From Moniliophthora roreri (lineage: Eukaryota > Basidiomycota > Agaricomycetes > Agaricales > Marasmiaceae): a DNA stretch of 64,000 nucleotides. The DNA is taken from assembly GCA_001466705.2 (NCBI GenBank), contig LATX02000198.1, positions 310,001 to 374,000 on the forward strand. Reading direction: 5' to 3'. This document shows, one piece after another, positions 30,236-42,490 of this stretch (its first letter is position 1; every line of letters starts with the position of its first letter). The notes below the pieces were generated by a model. That model did no database searches and was not told the origin of the DNA. It saw only the letters and a list, made by a program, of their open reading frames with translations. The translations under genes and the position numbers were made by a program.

Positions 30236-33200
30236 TTATATCCGCTCATACAGGCAAATGTACGCTTTTGCCTTCAACACCTCCTCCAATGTCGTAAGCC
30301 GCACGATCGTATCGCTGATATACGCCCATTGTCTCGGTGCTTGTACCTGTGAATGCGAGTCGTCTGGTTGCTGAGGGTTCGGAATGGCAGTATAGGCGAT
30401 GTAATGTCCACCGAGCTTTAGTAAAACACCAAGATATCAGCAATGCACCCAGCATCATAAACCAAGGGAAAAAACAACCGCTCACCATATTACCAATATG
30501 CACTACAACCGCATACAGCCTATACATGCACTTTTCCTTCTCCTTCTTGTCCTTCGCCCTCACTCCCATCTTCTTCCCCTTCCCATCTTTGCCTAGTCCA
30601 AAATCTTCCTTCCTTGGCGCCAAAAACGGTGTCAAATCCAAATATTCTGGAAAACTCACGTAATCCTCCAACTTTTTGAATCCGCTTGAGAAGGACATCA
30701 TTGGTATCTTGCTTGAGATTTGTTGGAACCGTTTAAGGTGTATGACAAGAATAGGTGGAGGAGAAGCGATGAGGTAGCGTTTGTACGCTGGACGCATGAT
30801 GGTTGGCTTGGGTTTCTTTGGCTTTTTCTCGGGCTTCTCGGGAGTGTTGGGAGTATTGGGAGTATTGGGGATGTCAGGTAGAGGCTTTTGCACAGACGAC
30901 ATATATACGAGGGTATCGCTATCATTCGGCGTGGTGTCATTTGGTGAAGATGTAGGAACAGAGCGAACAGAGACAGATACGGACGCATCACTCTCTTCAT
31001 CAGAAGCAGATGTATCGTCCTCTGCATCCGTGCTACTAATTAGACCGCTCTCCTCCGTCGAACTGATACTACTACTCTTCCTTGATCGAGGTGGTATGGA
31101 GAGTAACGAGTCTCTGGATCTCGATTCCAGGGTGTAATTTTCAAATGATCCGTTGGACACGGGAGGAAAACCAACGCCATTCGGTCTCGCCGTTAACGGC
31201 GAAGGTAGCGTTGTTGATATGGCAGGTGCAGTCACCGGAAGCGGTGCCTGAGGCGACGTCGGTGTCCGTTGCTGTACGTCATACGAATATGAGCGAGCTA
31301 AATTCAGCGGTGGAGGTGGAGATCTCGGACTCTTGACTGCAGTTGTGACTTCAGAATCCGAGGCCGGTAAGGACGAAATCGATGCATTCTGACGCCCATG
31401 TCCGTACACGTCCACACTAGGCGCTGACAATGAATGCGGTATCTCCGAAGGTGAAGATTGAGCTGGTGATATTCCCGGTTCCGAAGCACGAGTCTCCTCT
31501 TCGTCATCATCCTCCTCGTCATCAGCACTCTCGTCACCATCTCTACCATCCTCTTCTCTGTCCTCTTTACTCTTCTTGCCCTTGCCTTCATACCACCCGT
31601 TGGCAATTTTCCAACACCTCCTACATCCAACCATATTCTCCCCGTCCAGAACCTCGACAGCAGTAAACATCTTTAGACATTCTTCCACACTAGCCAAGGG
31701 TAGGCCAAGCCTGAACCAGTGAGACTGTGGGCTAGTTGGCTGGGCACTCGAGCTCGACGGTGCATTTCCATTGTACAGAGACCCGAAATGCCACGAAGAC
31801 GACGTCGTTACATCGGCCATGATCTGCCGAAGATACTCCGTCTCTGCCCTTGACGCTTTCGGTGGTTTGGGTGATTTGCCACGTTGGATGTGCGGAAATT
31901 TAGGAAGCGAGGCCGCCGATGCTGCGTCGGTTGTGGTACTAGATGAGGTGAAGACTTTGGCTGTCGCTGGTAGCTGCGCTTGTGATTCCAGACTCTGCCG
32001 TTCTGAAGGGGTCATGTATTGGCTAGGTGTGGGTGATAATGATTGCGGCCTGGGCTTCGTTTTCTTACTTCTGACGGTGCCATCTTCCATCGCTCCAGAT
32101 CCAGGTTTTCCACGATCTTGGGCTTTGATGGTGGTATCGAGGTCCACGCTGTCCTGCCGCTCTTTCCTCTCTGGGGAGATGGAAGGCCTTGATAACCGAA
32201 TCTCGGGTCCAACCGATTCCGTCGAGGATTCGACGGTCGATACCGTCGTCAATGGCGAGTATCCTCCATTAGTGGTAGTCTCGGAATCAGGAGCGGTTTG
32301 TGTTCTCGACCTCGAACGTGACCTTGATTTGCGTTTCTTCAAGCTACCACTTCTTCCCAAGCCCACTGTCATACTAATCCGTTTTCCGATCTTTTCTCCC
32401 CAACTGCTTCCTTTTTCACCCTTATCCTTCTTCTCTTGTTCTCGTTCCGGCTTAGACGATTCTGCAAACTCGATCTTGCGTTCGTCTGGCGTCGTCGGTC
32501 CAGAGCTGGCGACAATGACAGCGTCTCCGTCTTCTTGGTCTTCGTTGTTGTGCAAGGCATCCCAGCTTCTCCGTCGGTTGCCTTCCACAAAAGACGGCGG
32601 TTCGTTGGGTTCATGTGCGGGACTCGGGCTAGGCGGAACAGACGACGACCTAACAATCTGAGGCGGCACTGCGACAGCAACATCTAAGCCTAATGTCTTT
32701 GGTGTCGGTGGTTGGGTCGGATTACTCGCTGCTCTCGGACTCTCATTCACCGCAACATTCGAAGGCTTGATCGTACCACTTCTTCCCAAGCCAACCCCCA
32801 TACCAACACGCTTTGCGAAATTCTTGAACCGATCTCGCTTCTTCTCCTTTGCGTAATCCTCCGCTTTGATAGATAACGAGAGGTCATTGAAATCTTCGTA
32901 AGTCTGGGAGACATGTTTGCATTTCTGACAGACGAGGATGCTGGTTAATCGGCCGCCGAAAAGCATGTCGGAGAGGGACATGAGTTGAAGTTGTTCTTCA
33001 TCTGGATGGGATTCTTCGACATGGTTGTTTTCTGAGGGCTCTTGTTGTGTTGACGCAGATGAAGATGATTCAGGGGGCATGATAGTTGCCTTGCGCCGAG
33101 ATCCTTTACTACGTTTGGGTGGAGGGGGCTGTCGTTTCTTGATAATCTGGTACTCCTCGTAAGCATGTAGCGTTCCCATGAATGTGAAGAACATCACGCA

Positions 33201-33807
33201 CATCGAATTCCTCCATACGCATGGCATCTAGTAGAATACGCAGAAACTCGTGGGCGTCCTGCTGAGCGAAATCCATATATTGATCATATTTCCTCCCCAG
33301 AGTCGTTAATAGGAACCTGAATCATCGGGAAGCTGAATTTAATTTGAGGATATGAATTACAATACGCACCTCGGAGTCAAACTCTCCCTTTTCCGATTCC
33401 TCTGTACATCCCAAGCTCTATACATCAGATTGACAAATGCATCACCAATAGGCATTCCCTCTATCCATTCCTGTCTATGAACTCCCGCAAACGAGTGGCC
33501 ATTCGTCAATTGGGGTGATCGGTGCGATAGAAGTAAACCATTGGGATGCCGTTGTACTTCCGGTGATATTGGCTCAAATAATATTAGATTAGAGAGTAAG
33601 CGAGTGGCAATGAGCTATCTCAGACGGATTAGCGCTTCAAGTGAAGAAAAAGAGGAAGGGGCGTACACCCTGCAACACCGAGTTCATAAAACAAGTATTT
33701 CCGTGGTTTACGAGACCTGGAGGGAGGTATGCTTGTCGTTCGGCTTCTTCTTGTTGCTTTTTTGCCCTGTAGATTTCCTGAGGAGTTGGTGACTTGATTT
33801 TTGCCAT
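30236..33807 (-). CDS. Ubiquitin carboxyl-terminal hydrolase, USP16/45-like
   Basis: Five exons on the minus strand (33807-33667, 33614-33370, 33316-33202, 33146-30486, 30415-30236) join in frame to about 1,113 residues. The Cys box is GLVNHGNTCFMNSVLQG at residues 31-47. The QQDAHEFLRILLDAM motif follows. Two CxxC pairs (CQKCKHVSQTYEDFNDLSL and CRRCWK) would bind structural zinc. The catalytic domain ends with PPPILVIHLKRFQQ, YVSFPEYLDLTPF and the His box GGHYIAYT, which is restored only when the last intron is removed. Some 550 residues of Ser/Pro-rich, low-complexity sequence split the catalytic fold, as in USP16/USP45. It should cleave ubiquitin isopeptide bonds; substrates are unknown. 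The start at 33807 (MAKIKSPT) is the first ATG in frame. Confidence 0.92.
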
Positions 33808-34505
33808 CGTGGGGAGTAGAGGAGAAGTGGGGGTCAAGCCCAGATGGCGGTTCAACCTAAGTACCAACTGCGCCCCCCGGTGGTAACTTTCATGTCAGTC
33901 GGCCCGCTGAATCACAACTTTTATCCTCATTGCCTCACGCAGCCCAGGTTACTGCGCTAGTAATCTTGAATATTCGAGTATACTACAGCTGAGACGTGGT
34001 CTGAGCGACTGAGCACTGCGATGTTTTAGTGTGTATGGGATCTTTGATGGTCTGATTTCCATATCTCTATCGGGTAGCAGCAGCATGATACATCTGCCAA
34101 GATGTCAACGTATCTAAATACACTAGTGCGACAGGCGATGTGGCAATCGTACTCAGGATATACTTGGGACATGCACGTCCAGGCTCTGGCAAGTACGCTC
34201 TCGACAGTGAATGATATATTTAGCAAAGCTAGACATACACTTGAAAATCTAGGTTCGCAAGCTATTATCGGTCTACTCACAAACACAAATCACCCTATGG
34301 GAATGAAAGCCCGAATCTATTCGACTCGAAGAGACCCAGTCATGATTATGACCATAGCTCCACGCAGGGAGCGCAGCGGGATGCTCTGGATCTCAGGAGT
34401 ACATCACGGAAGCTAGCTGAGAAATGCACTTTACCCAATGAGTATAGTGGAGAAAGAGCCAGTTTTAGCTTACCTGGAGCAGAATCAAATGCTATGACTC
34501 AGTCA
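33808..34505. other. Spacer between USP promoter and Swc5 3' end
   Basis: No gene is supported. A plus-strand frame at 34102-34416 lacks any recognisable feature. The part next to 33808 is the USP upstream region. Confidence 0.4.
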
Positions 34506-35423
34506 CTAGCCTCGTCGTCTCTTTGCTCCCTTATTTTGCTCTAAAACATCTTCCTTTCTCTCATTAACACGTTCCAGAAACTCGACCTTTTCAAGATAAC
34601 CTCCGCCTCTTCGGTTCGCAGTCAATTCGTCTGAGAGTCCAGAGTCCTGCTCAGAGCTAACATGGGATCGCCAGTCCATAGCAGACTTTTCTAGCATAGT
34701 CATTTTCTTGGGCTTGGAAGACGATCCGGAAGGTAGTGCGGAAAGGTTAGTTTTACTTTTGCGCGGACCAGGACGTTTGAGAGGAGGCTTGGATAAGGAT
34801 GAGGGGACCGGAGATTCTTGTGGTACCTCTCTAGATGCAGCCGCACGTTCTTCACCACTTGCATGAGTATCCGATGACTCTGCGGTTGTTTGAGGCTGCT
34901 TTTCAGGCGGCACCCATCGTGACCACTTCTTCGCGTCAGGTGAATCTTCAGGAACCTCGACAACCTCTCTATAATAATACGATTCAGCTAGAATTATAAA
35001 ATGACGAGACCATAACACACACGACCTGTTCCCCGGCGAACAAATGCCTCTTTTCAACTTTAACCGTCTTCTTTGGCTGATCGTTTTGCTCTGACGTCGA
35101 GTTTCCACCTTCAACAGATTCTTTGAAATTCTTCCATGCTGTCTCCCGAGCGCTGCAGGGAAGATATTAAAACAAGGTTCCCCCTTGAGACGTTCCTCGT
35201 ACCTACAGTTTCTTCGCAGCTTCGTCTTCCTCAGATGGCTTTGGGGAAGTTACACGAGCTCGTTTTGCATCGGGTTCATCGTCTTCACTGGAAGAAGATT
35301 CAGCTATAATTCAGTAAATGAGTAAATGTCAGCACTGGTAAAACAAAGACAAGTGGCAGACCACTGACGGTCATTTGCAGGCGGGATATAATTTCCGTCG
35401 TCTTCAGAGTCTGAACTCGGCAT
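34506..35423 (-). CDS. SWC5: SWR1-complex subunit Swc5 (BCNT/CFDP1 family)
   Basis: Exons 35423-35369, 35303-35207, 35152-35026 and 34964-34506 give 245 residues. The N-terminus is acidic (MPSSDSEDDGNYIPP; PESSSSEDDEPD), as in Swc5, where it contacts H2A-H2B. The middle has KKTVKVEKRHLFAGEQ followed by VVEVPEDSPDAKKW, the conserved FAGE region. The C-terminal BCNT-C domain is intact: KKMTMLEKSAMDWRSHV, GGGYLEKVEFLERVNERKE and a basic end (KGAKRRRG). Swc5 activates SWR1 for exchange of H2A by H2A.Z in the nucleus. The third intron has two possible acceptors; I chose the one giving EQ|VVEV. The gene is head to head with the methyltransferase at 35578, only 154 bp apart. Confidence 0.9.
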
Positions 35424-35577
35424 ACTGTGCAAGATATCTGCTTTGTATTCAGATTTGATGATGGTTCATTGAGATCGTCAAGCGAGTGCAGCTGGAGATG
35501 GAGATGGTGGTAGCAGTAGAAGACAGAAATGCATCACACTGCCTCTTCTTCCTATACCACGATCATGCAGCGATAGA
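35424..35577. promoter_or_regulatory. Shared 154-bp upstream region of Swc5 and the MEPCE-like gene
   Basis: The two start codons (35423 minus, 35578 plus) are 154 bp apart and divergent, so both promoters must lie here or overlap the first exons. No TATA box is obvious. A GA/TG-rich tract (GCTGGAGATGGAGATGG) lies in the middle. Confidence 0.55.
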
Positions 35578-36675
35578 ATGTCAACTCTACCGGTTCCAGT
35601 ACATGGAAACTATCATGGGTATGTTGCTGTTCTTCTTTAGCTCGTAGAATATTCTCAATTGCCGCAGTTATTACTCTAAGAGGCCGTCCGTGAACGATCC
35701 AAGGCTTTCGCTACTACCTCGAGACCTTTTTACGGGAAAGCGTGTACTGGACGTAGGTTGTAATGAAGGCTGGGTTACAGTGGAGATAGGTACGAATCCT
35801 ATTCTCAGATAAAGTTGCTGTCTGACCTCACTTCAGCACAGAAATGGGGCGCAGAAAAAGTTGTAGGCGTAGATATTGACGAAACGCTGGTTCGAGCGGC
35901 ATGGCGAAGAAGACTGGTTGTGTGGTCTCAACAAGCTCCACCCGAGGACGAAAAAGAAACTCAAAATAGCCAGTCCAAGACTCGGAAGCGTAAGAGAGCC
36001 TCGTCCCCATCTCGATCAATACCAGACTATTTCCCGTTGTCGCTTGAACATTCATTTGGTCCTCTTCCCGTTCCGCCGTCTCAGAATCGGGGGAAGGACA
36101 TCTTTCCACATAATTTATCTTTCCGAGCTGGAGATTGGGTTAAAGAGCTGGGAGCAGTCCCAGAAGACAAAGAAGGATATGATGTAGTCCTTGCGTGAGT
36201 GTCGAATCCACACCACTCGGGAGTCTAATCCAAACAATAACCTCATTAAGATTCTCTATATCTAAATGGATACACCTGAACGGTGGAGACGAAGGCCTCA
36301 AGAGGTTCTTTCATCGCGTCCATGACGTACTTCGACCTGGCGGTGTTTTTGTTCTGGAACCTCAACCTTGGGATACGTACAAGAAGGCAAGACGTATGCT
36401 GCACAGCGTTAGTCATTCTCTTCCTATGTTGACGCCTCCCATGTTCTGACTGCAGTGTTCGTTAGGCTCGTAATGATGCTATGCAGCAGGAACTGGAGAT
36501 TCGTCCAGAGGACTTTCCTTCAATTCTCGCAGGAATAGGCTTTGGTACTCCAGAGCATTTCGGTACTACAGGTGATGATGGTATGCCTTTATGCGGCAAA
36601 CATTTTAGCGTTTTAGGATTCTGATGAGTCCTCCCAGGTTTTTGTCGTCCTGTGACTATGTACCGTAAGGCGTAG
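35578..36675 (+). CDS. BCDIN3-domain RNA 5'-monophosphate methyltransferase (MEPCE/Bmc1-like)
   Basis: Exons 35578-35618, 35668-35789, 35837-36194, 36251-36407, 36466-36580 and 36638-36675 give 276 residues. Residues 11-15 read HGNYHGYY, the usual BCDIN3 start motif, then RDLFTGKRVLDVGCNEGW is SAM motif I and VVGVDIDETLVRAAW motif II. A basic, Ser-rich insert (KTRKRKRASSPSRS) separates them from FRAGDWV. The catalytic core ends YDVVLAFSISKWIHLNGGD, LRPGGVFVLEPQPWDTYKKA and IRPEDFPSILAGIGF. The family puts a methyl group on the 5' gamma- or monophosphate of small non-coding RNAs (7SK in animals, U6 and telomerase RNA for fission yeast Bmc1). All key motifs are present, so it should be active, most likely in the nucleus. 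Confidence 0.92.
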
Positions 36676-37400
36676 CAAGATATCCAAGATGTGGGATCTG
36701 TGCATCGTGATCACCCATTTGCTCAATAGAATCCTAAGGGCTTTGTGCCTTCCTTGGTCGCCACCATCTTTCTCTAGTCCCAAGAGTCATTCGGATCTTG
36801 AATCCGCAATCATTGGGATACATGGCCCATTGAAACATCGACAGGACTGGTAGAAAAAAATGGATTAGAATGAGAAATCGCTGTTCTAGCCTGATTTGTG
36901 AAGAAAATCTTATACAGAGCTAGTACCAGGAGGTCGTCGTCCGTCATCGGGCTGCCTCCTTTGCCGAGAATAAGTAAACGTCTTCGACCTACCATTCTCC
37001 GTAATGCTTTCTCAGTCTGAGAGTACGCAGCTTCCTCCTTCCTTGCTGGGTACAGGAGGAAGGAGCAAATCATTCGTGAATTTCATGCCCGCACTTCTGA
37101 CTCAGCTATGAATATTACGAGCTGCTTTGGTAACCATGAATAAAGTTTCCACTTATCCTGTTAGCGCTCTCGATGTTTCCTTGTTGGAAGACACTGCCCG
37201 CAGAACTCTAGATGATCCATAACGCGCCTACGCCATTCGTCATTGGACCAGGACCGAAAGACCTAGGCGCCGGCACCTTGCCGTCCATGATCACGTGTTG
37301 AATGAGGGCGCGATGTCGACATCTGGCGCCATCATGCAATGCTTTCCCCGTCAGCCGCAAAAATGAGCCCCGTATCCTATTCGCGTCCCCCAGTGTCTCT
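36676..37400. other. Intergenic region
   Basis: No gene is supported. A minus-strand frame at 36810-37073 has no recognisable content. An upstream in-frame ATG for the F-box gene lies at 37302 and would add 33 residues, but the F-box proper begins at 37401. Confidence 0.4.
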
Positions 37401-38387
37401 ATGGAGGCTCTCCCACACGAGATTCTCTCCCTAATTTGCTCATTAGCATGCACCGATGCAGGGGAAACATTCAAATGCCTTAGGCTGGTCTGCAAAAAGT
37501 TTCACGACATTTGCATACCCCTTAGATATCAGACGATCTCGATATGCACTTCGGAAGGCGCAGCCTTTCTCTCTTCAAGACTTCTTGCTACACCCAGTCA
37601 CCTCCGCAGGATTTATCATCTACATATCACACTTCCATCTTCCGAAGCCAAGGACCTCTATCGCGATGTGAAGAACATCTTCGAGGTCTTGCAGCTCTCC
37701 GCACCGACCGTCGAGACCTTGACTTTCTCGTGCCCCAATGCAGCAGTTAGCTCAACGGTCATCGCAAGGCTATTCCGTCTTCGCTTTCCAAGACTTGAAG
37801 AACTCGCACTTTATGGACTTTATCCGCTGCCTGATGCTAGGATATACATGCCTCGGTTAGATAGGCTTCATCTTAGTGGAAATCGGAGCCCATCGGGCCT
37901 GTTCCAGTGGGGCCGTCTGAAGGAGGCTTTGCCTTCTCTTACGCACCTTCGTGTGTCCGGGATATCGAGTACAGAGGCGTTCTGCCGCGAGTTGGAATAC
38001 TGGCTGCGTTCATATCGTGCTGGGATGGGAAATCTAGATGGGCACCCCGACCACGAGACTTTGCAGCTTGTCTCGGATAACAATGATGGTCCTATAGTAT
38101 CACGTCTAGTCCTCGAGCACCTGGTAATCCAGCCAGTTTGGCAGGTCTCAACCGGGGTTCCAAGGGTTGGGCGCAATAATAATTTTTCATCAGTGACCAA
38201 ATCGCTCGAGGGATTGGTTTCAACACATAGACAGTGGCTCGATGATAGGAGGGTGGACGGAAAGTATGGGTTACAACTCGTATTAGGGGAGAGTATGCTG
38301 GATCCGTCTGCATCCTATGTTTGTGACGTCCTTCATAGGGATTGGGTTAGTCGATTGAATGGGGGCCTGGGCTTGTGGAAGGTTTGA
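37401..38387 (+). CDS. F-box protein
   Basis: A single-exon frame of 328 residues starting MEALPHEILSLICSLA. Residues 4-50 form an F-box (LPHEILSLI … FKCLRLVCKKFHDICIP), the Skp1-binding module of SCF ubiquitin ligases. The remainder is Leu-rich without regular LRR spacing (VETLTFSCP, LEELALYG, LDRLHLSG, LTHLRVSG), the type of substrate-binding half seen in many agaricomycete F-box proteins. No damage is seen. The substrate is unknown. An earlier ATG at 37302 is in frame but gives a Cys/Arg-rich extension not expected for the family. Confidence 0.85.
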   Translation: MEALPHEILSLICSLACTDAGETFKCLRLVCKKFHDICIPLRYQTISICTSEGAAFLSSRLLATPSHLRRIYHLHITLPSSEAKDLYRDVKNIFEVLQLSAPTVETLTFSCPNAAVSSTVIARLFRLRFPRLEELALYGLYPLPDARIYMPRLDRLHLSGNRSPSGLFQWGRLKEALPSLTHLRVSGISSTEAFCRELEYWLRSYRAGMGNLDGHPDHETLQLVSDNNDGPIVSRLVLEHLVIQPVWQVSTGVPRVGRNNNFSSVTKSLEGLVSTHRQWLDDRRVDGKYGLQLVLGESMLDPSASYVCDVLHRDWVSRLNGGLGLWKV

Positions 38388-39726
38388 CATACGGTACGTT
38401 ATTCCTTAGTTTTGGCAGAGTCGAGGCTGATTGCCATTCAGGTAGGTTGAGGTACCACACTTGACCGAGCGTCTAGGTATACCGTCGGGGAACTCTTTTC
38501 CCTCCGACTCGGGTTCGTTTCCTGCGGACTTTATCAAATAGTCTATCGCAGGATCATATCGATGGACAAGTTTTCCGCTCATACATACGACAAATCTCAA
38601 GCTATCCTCTCGCAATCTATGACGATATTGTTATATTTTTCGACGTCATCCTTGGAATTTTTTGCCTCGCATTCCCGAGGACCATAGATCAGGTGGCAAA
38701 CAGTGACATTGTCATCCTATCCTGCTTCACGTACTCGTATGCCTTTTGAGTTTGGTTTTTCCAGGCGCCTTTCGGATATACCCATGGTCCGACCTTCCCT
38801 TGGCTATGTCCGAGTCGTGAAAACGGATGCTATCATCGTACTTATCTGAAAACTATGTAAAGACTCTGCATGTAATCTAAAAAAGGGTTAACGGTGCTTC
38901 TATACGGAGAGTATGTCAAAAGAAAGCCACTGATATCGCGGGTTTTATTCCGCAAATACTTCCTAAGTTTGAGCTAGATCTCAGGTCCGGGGCAGGTCAC
39001 TTCCGTCGGGTTCTCGACGAAACAACTTCGTAGTCTTTGGTTGCCATACCACTGGGATTCTATACTCAGAGTAACTATCACCTTTTCTTAGAGCAGCCAA
39101 TGTCAAAATCAAACGTGTACCATGGGTTGCAAATCGAATTATCGAAGTCTGCGCAAACTTCTATGGTCTCTCGAGGAGCGTCATGACGATGATGCAGTGT
39201 GTTCCGTGCAATTTCCGTAACAGATATGGTTATTCGGGCCATGGTCCGTTGGGTCCCTGTTGGAACTGTTATTGCTTGTGAGCCTCAAGGTAACTTGCTA
39301 TACTGTAAGGGACGCCCTAAGTTACTTTGACGTTTGTTTGCGCCTGCTTTGAGCATGGCTTTGACCAGGCAGATTTGTTCCAATAGCACTTTAGCTTCTA
39401 AAGGATCACTTGACAGGGTGCTCGGAGTCGCTTCGCCTATGGGTTCAGTAACAAACGTGCACGGATCTTTAACGAACGATGTGCCCAAGACTGCGTCGGA
39501 GCGAGGGACTAAATAGGCAAAAGGTTACTCACTGTACGGATGAAACTTACCTTGGCATTCATTTCCCTTGCTACCCTGAGCATAGATATTTCACAGTTGA
39601 GACGAGCTAGGGTGTTTTGCAAGAGATAGGAGTATACTTTAATCGTGACAGATCTGCCAAATTCCACCTAGATCTACTCGCCGAGAGTCCTTCAACTTCA
39701 TAGATGACCACTGTATCCCCACCGTG
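38388..39726. other. Intergenic region with one doubtful minus-strand frame
   Basis: No gene is confidently supported. A minus-strand frame at 39488-39285 (TSFVKDPCTFVTEPIGE … LLEQICLVKAMLKAG) is preceded by an exon-like piece, MLRVAREMNAK followed by GTAAGT at about 39585-39550. However, the phases do not join cleanly and nothing is recognised. It might be a short hypothetical gene just downstream of Mrs2. Confidence 0.35.
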
Positions 39727-41722
39727 TCAGAACCATCCTTCTCCTCCACGTCTCCGCAATGGAAGGGGGAGCCAAGGTTTCCTCGGCTGCCGGCTGCCTG
39801 GATTCCTTGAAAGCCCGACCTTGCGAATCTTAGCAAGTTTGCGAAACAAGGAATATGAAGCCAGGTAAGCCACAGTTCCGGCCATGAATGTCATCCCGTA
39901 GAAAGCGTACGGATGAGATTCCATATGGTTCGTTAGCTAGAGGTTGATCAATAACCGGACGCAGACACGACGGAGGACATGTCGCTTACGTTCATTCCGA
40001 AAAAGCCTGCAATAAGTGCACCAGTACCAACTCCGAATGTAAGAATAGAAACCTATGTGAAGAACTAAATAAGGGCTACGAATCAGGACGAGAGATATAC
40101 CTGAAGATCAAGGCCTAATAGTGCATTACGATTAGAGTCTAGGATAAGCTCTACTATTTCCTGGGTAGATTGTACATTGTTCTGACACATGACCTTGAGC
40201 TTCAATAACTTGCGTTTTGGGGAAGAGACACACCTCTATGTTTCCAACTTCACTCACAATTTCTTCCACCTGTTTTGAAAATGTTTCGAGAAGAACTTCC
40301 AGCTCTTCGTGGTCACGAAGATTGCGTGTAATTCCATTCTTTTTGTCGCTTAGGTACATAGCAACCAAGTCCTCATCTAAGGATGCATTGAGCAGATGGA
40401 AGATGATCGAAGTTCGCTAGCTCACCTTGCTCCAAGACTTCTCCTAAAGCCTCCTCAACCTGACAGGATTCCAGAAATCGGTAAAGAAGAACGTTTCGTT
40501 AGCGTGTCACGCACGAGTTTTGCTCGGCTCTGAAAACTAGCCAATCGTCTGGAATAATGAAGAAGTCGTTTGAAACGATCATGATCGATATCGTCCTCGA
40601 GCTCCGCCAGTAGCCCACCGACAAGATTACGAATGAAAACAAGCTCTGCTTCCAGGGCACTCATTACAGATAATAGAATAGAGTCCAAAGCTCTTTAAGA
40701 ATTGGCCAGTCTCATCAGGTTTTGCGGGATGGTTGGCGGCAAGTGTACGAACCTAAATTCGTATGGTAAGCCGGATCCTTTAGCCCTTAAATTATGCTAA
40801 ACGAGGATAAATAAGAGGCCCAGGAGAAAATTAGCGACCACTAGCCTCAAGATGATAAAGGAAGATAGAATGCAGGCGAGAATCTGCAGACCCATACGTG
40901 TCGAAAAGAACTACAGTGTCCGCTTTCACCAGCGCACGGATGTGTAGAATGTTTACCTATGAAAATCGCGGAAATGAAGGTCGAAACATGGTGGACATTC
41001 ACATGAACTGACATACCAAAAAGGCCTCTTTACGGACAAGTATAGTCGGAACGAGGTTGGGAACCCTGGAATCGATCTTTCGGAGGTCACGAGGCTTTCA
41101 GATCTGCGTATTAGATGACTTCAAGGAACGATGTGGTGTAGCACGCACGTTAAGTTGATGTTCAGTACTCAAATCAGACTTCTTGAACTGTCCGGAGATA
41201 GTCTTGACATTTCCTGTAAACAGAATAGCGTCTTTTGATGTTGTAATTGCATAAGCTAAGAAAGTTAACAACCTTCTGCATCCAATACAGTACCTGGCCA
41301 TCGTAAGTTAGTCTTGAGGGTATCAGTCTAAGCATCGGACATGTTGACTCACAACGCAGCATGAGATCCGTCGGTTGGCGACCTTTCATAACCTTTTCCA
41401 GAATTGCTGCCTTTCCCGCTTCCTCCTCAGCTAATGTGGGGTCTGTTGACTGCGAAAGTGAAGGTCTCCGGAACCATGACATTTGACGCGCTATGAACGG
41501 TTTCACGGCGAGACTTGTCCACAGTGAGTGGCAAGACACTCCTTGATTAACATTTCGTCTCGAAAGAGGATGGTTCCGCGTCGTTTTCAGTAAATATGCT
41601 GATCTTGCTGGTGAGGTCTGGCGAAGTACGGACTCGGGTCGGCGTATGAAGAATTGTTCGGTAAAAACACGAGGATTCCGCGCTACATAGCTTGAGGAGT
41701 ATTTCCAGAACCCCGTATGCAT
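39727..41722 (-). CDS. MRS2: Mitochondrial magnesium channel Mrs2 (CorA family)
   Basis: Twelve minus-strand exons (41722-41353, 41293-41273, 41213-41149, 41094-41017, 40956-40846, 40796-40753, 40692-40515, 40459-40426, 40376-40234, 40181-40101, 40052-39990, 39936-39727) join in frame to 465 residues. The first 100 residues are Arg/Ser-rich with few acids, a mitochondrial presequence. The core follows the family order: PRDLRKIDSRVPNLVPTILV, RALVKADTVVLFD, LPYEFRALDSILLSVMSALE, LEQDEDLVAMYLSDKK. The first membrane helix ends in the invariant GMN motif (LIAGFFGMN), the second helix is FMAGTVAYLASYSLF, and the matrix end is Arg-rich. It conducts Mg2+ into the matrix as a pentamer. One intron (after exon 5) has a GC donor (GAG|GCTAGT), and exon 2 is only 21 nt. 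Confidence 0.93.
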
Positions 41723-42490
41723 TCCCAAATGGGAGAGAGCTTGGGATGAATACCTCGGCGTCGACCAGAAGGGCGCTGCAAAAAGATGTCCTTGTCACGG
41801 TGTCACACGTGACGCACATGTGTACATAATATTATTTTTTTTTTTTCTATTAAATTTTCGACCTAACACCATCAACCCCGCATCCCCGCATTTCGGATTG
41901 TACCTTCTGCTGACCGTACCTAGCGATTTGAATAAAGTTATCGATATCAGACTCGGCTTCTGATGCTGAGTCTCAGGTGTTCGCCCCATCGTTTCACAGT
42001 GGAATGCAGTCAAGGTATGTCCGAGTCACAAGTAATAACCGCCTATATGCTGTGGTCTAGAGGTCATCACGGGTACGCCTTGCGAGCCTACGACCTCATG
42101 ATCACCGCGAAGCGGTCAGCCAATATTTTGCCTTTCCGATGCTCCTGTGTTCCGATTTTAGGTTGTATGTGATGGACCAAGCAAGGGCTCTTACACTTCC
42201 GTTTCGAATTCGAACTATTCAATCCGAGATCATGCCACTATACCGGCGACGCACATATGAAAACGGCGTGTAACCCATGGCGAGCGTTCGTGATCGGATA
42301 ATCCCGCTTTTGGGAAAAATGGCACGATGACAAGAGATCTAATGTTTGCACGTATCGAGAGCCCCTGCACCCTCTTTGCGGTTCTATTATGATTGGACGT
42401 ACAAATACTCGGTTTCTCTCCCTCCTTCATACAATCCCTTCCCTCTCTTTCCCCGACATGCCCTACGTCTGAACCCTTTAATTACCACCG
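41723..42490. other. Divergent intergenic region
   Basis: Divergent spacer between Mrs2 and the gene at 42491. It holds a poly-T tract (41834-41846) and a pyrimidine-rich TCTCTCCCTCC…TTCCC stretch just before 42491, a common core-promoter feature in fungi. No RNA gene is recognised. Confidence 0.4.

Noticed and set aside
31771..32661. 296-codon plus-strand frame opposite the deubiquitinase
   Set aside because: It lies fully within the low-complexity coding region of the USP gene on the other strand and has no recognisable domain.
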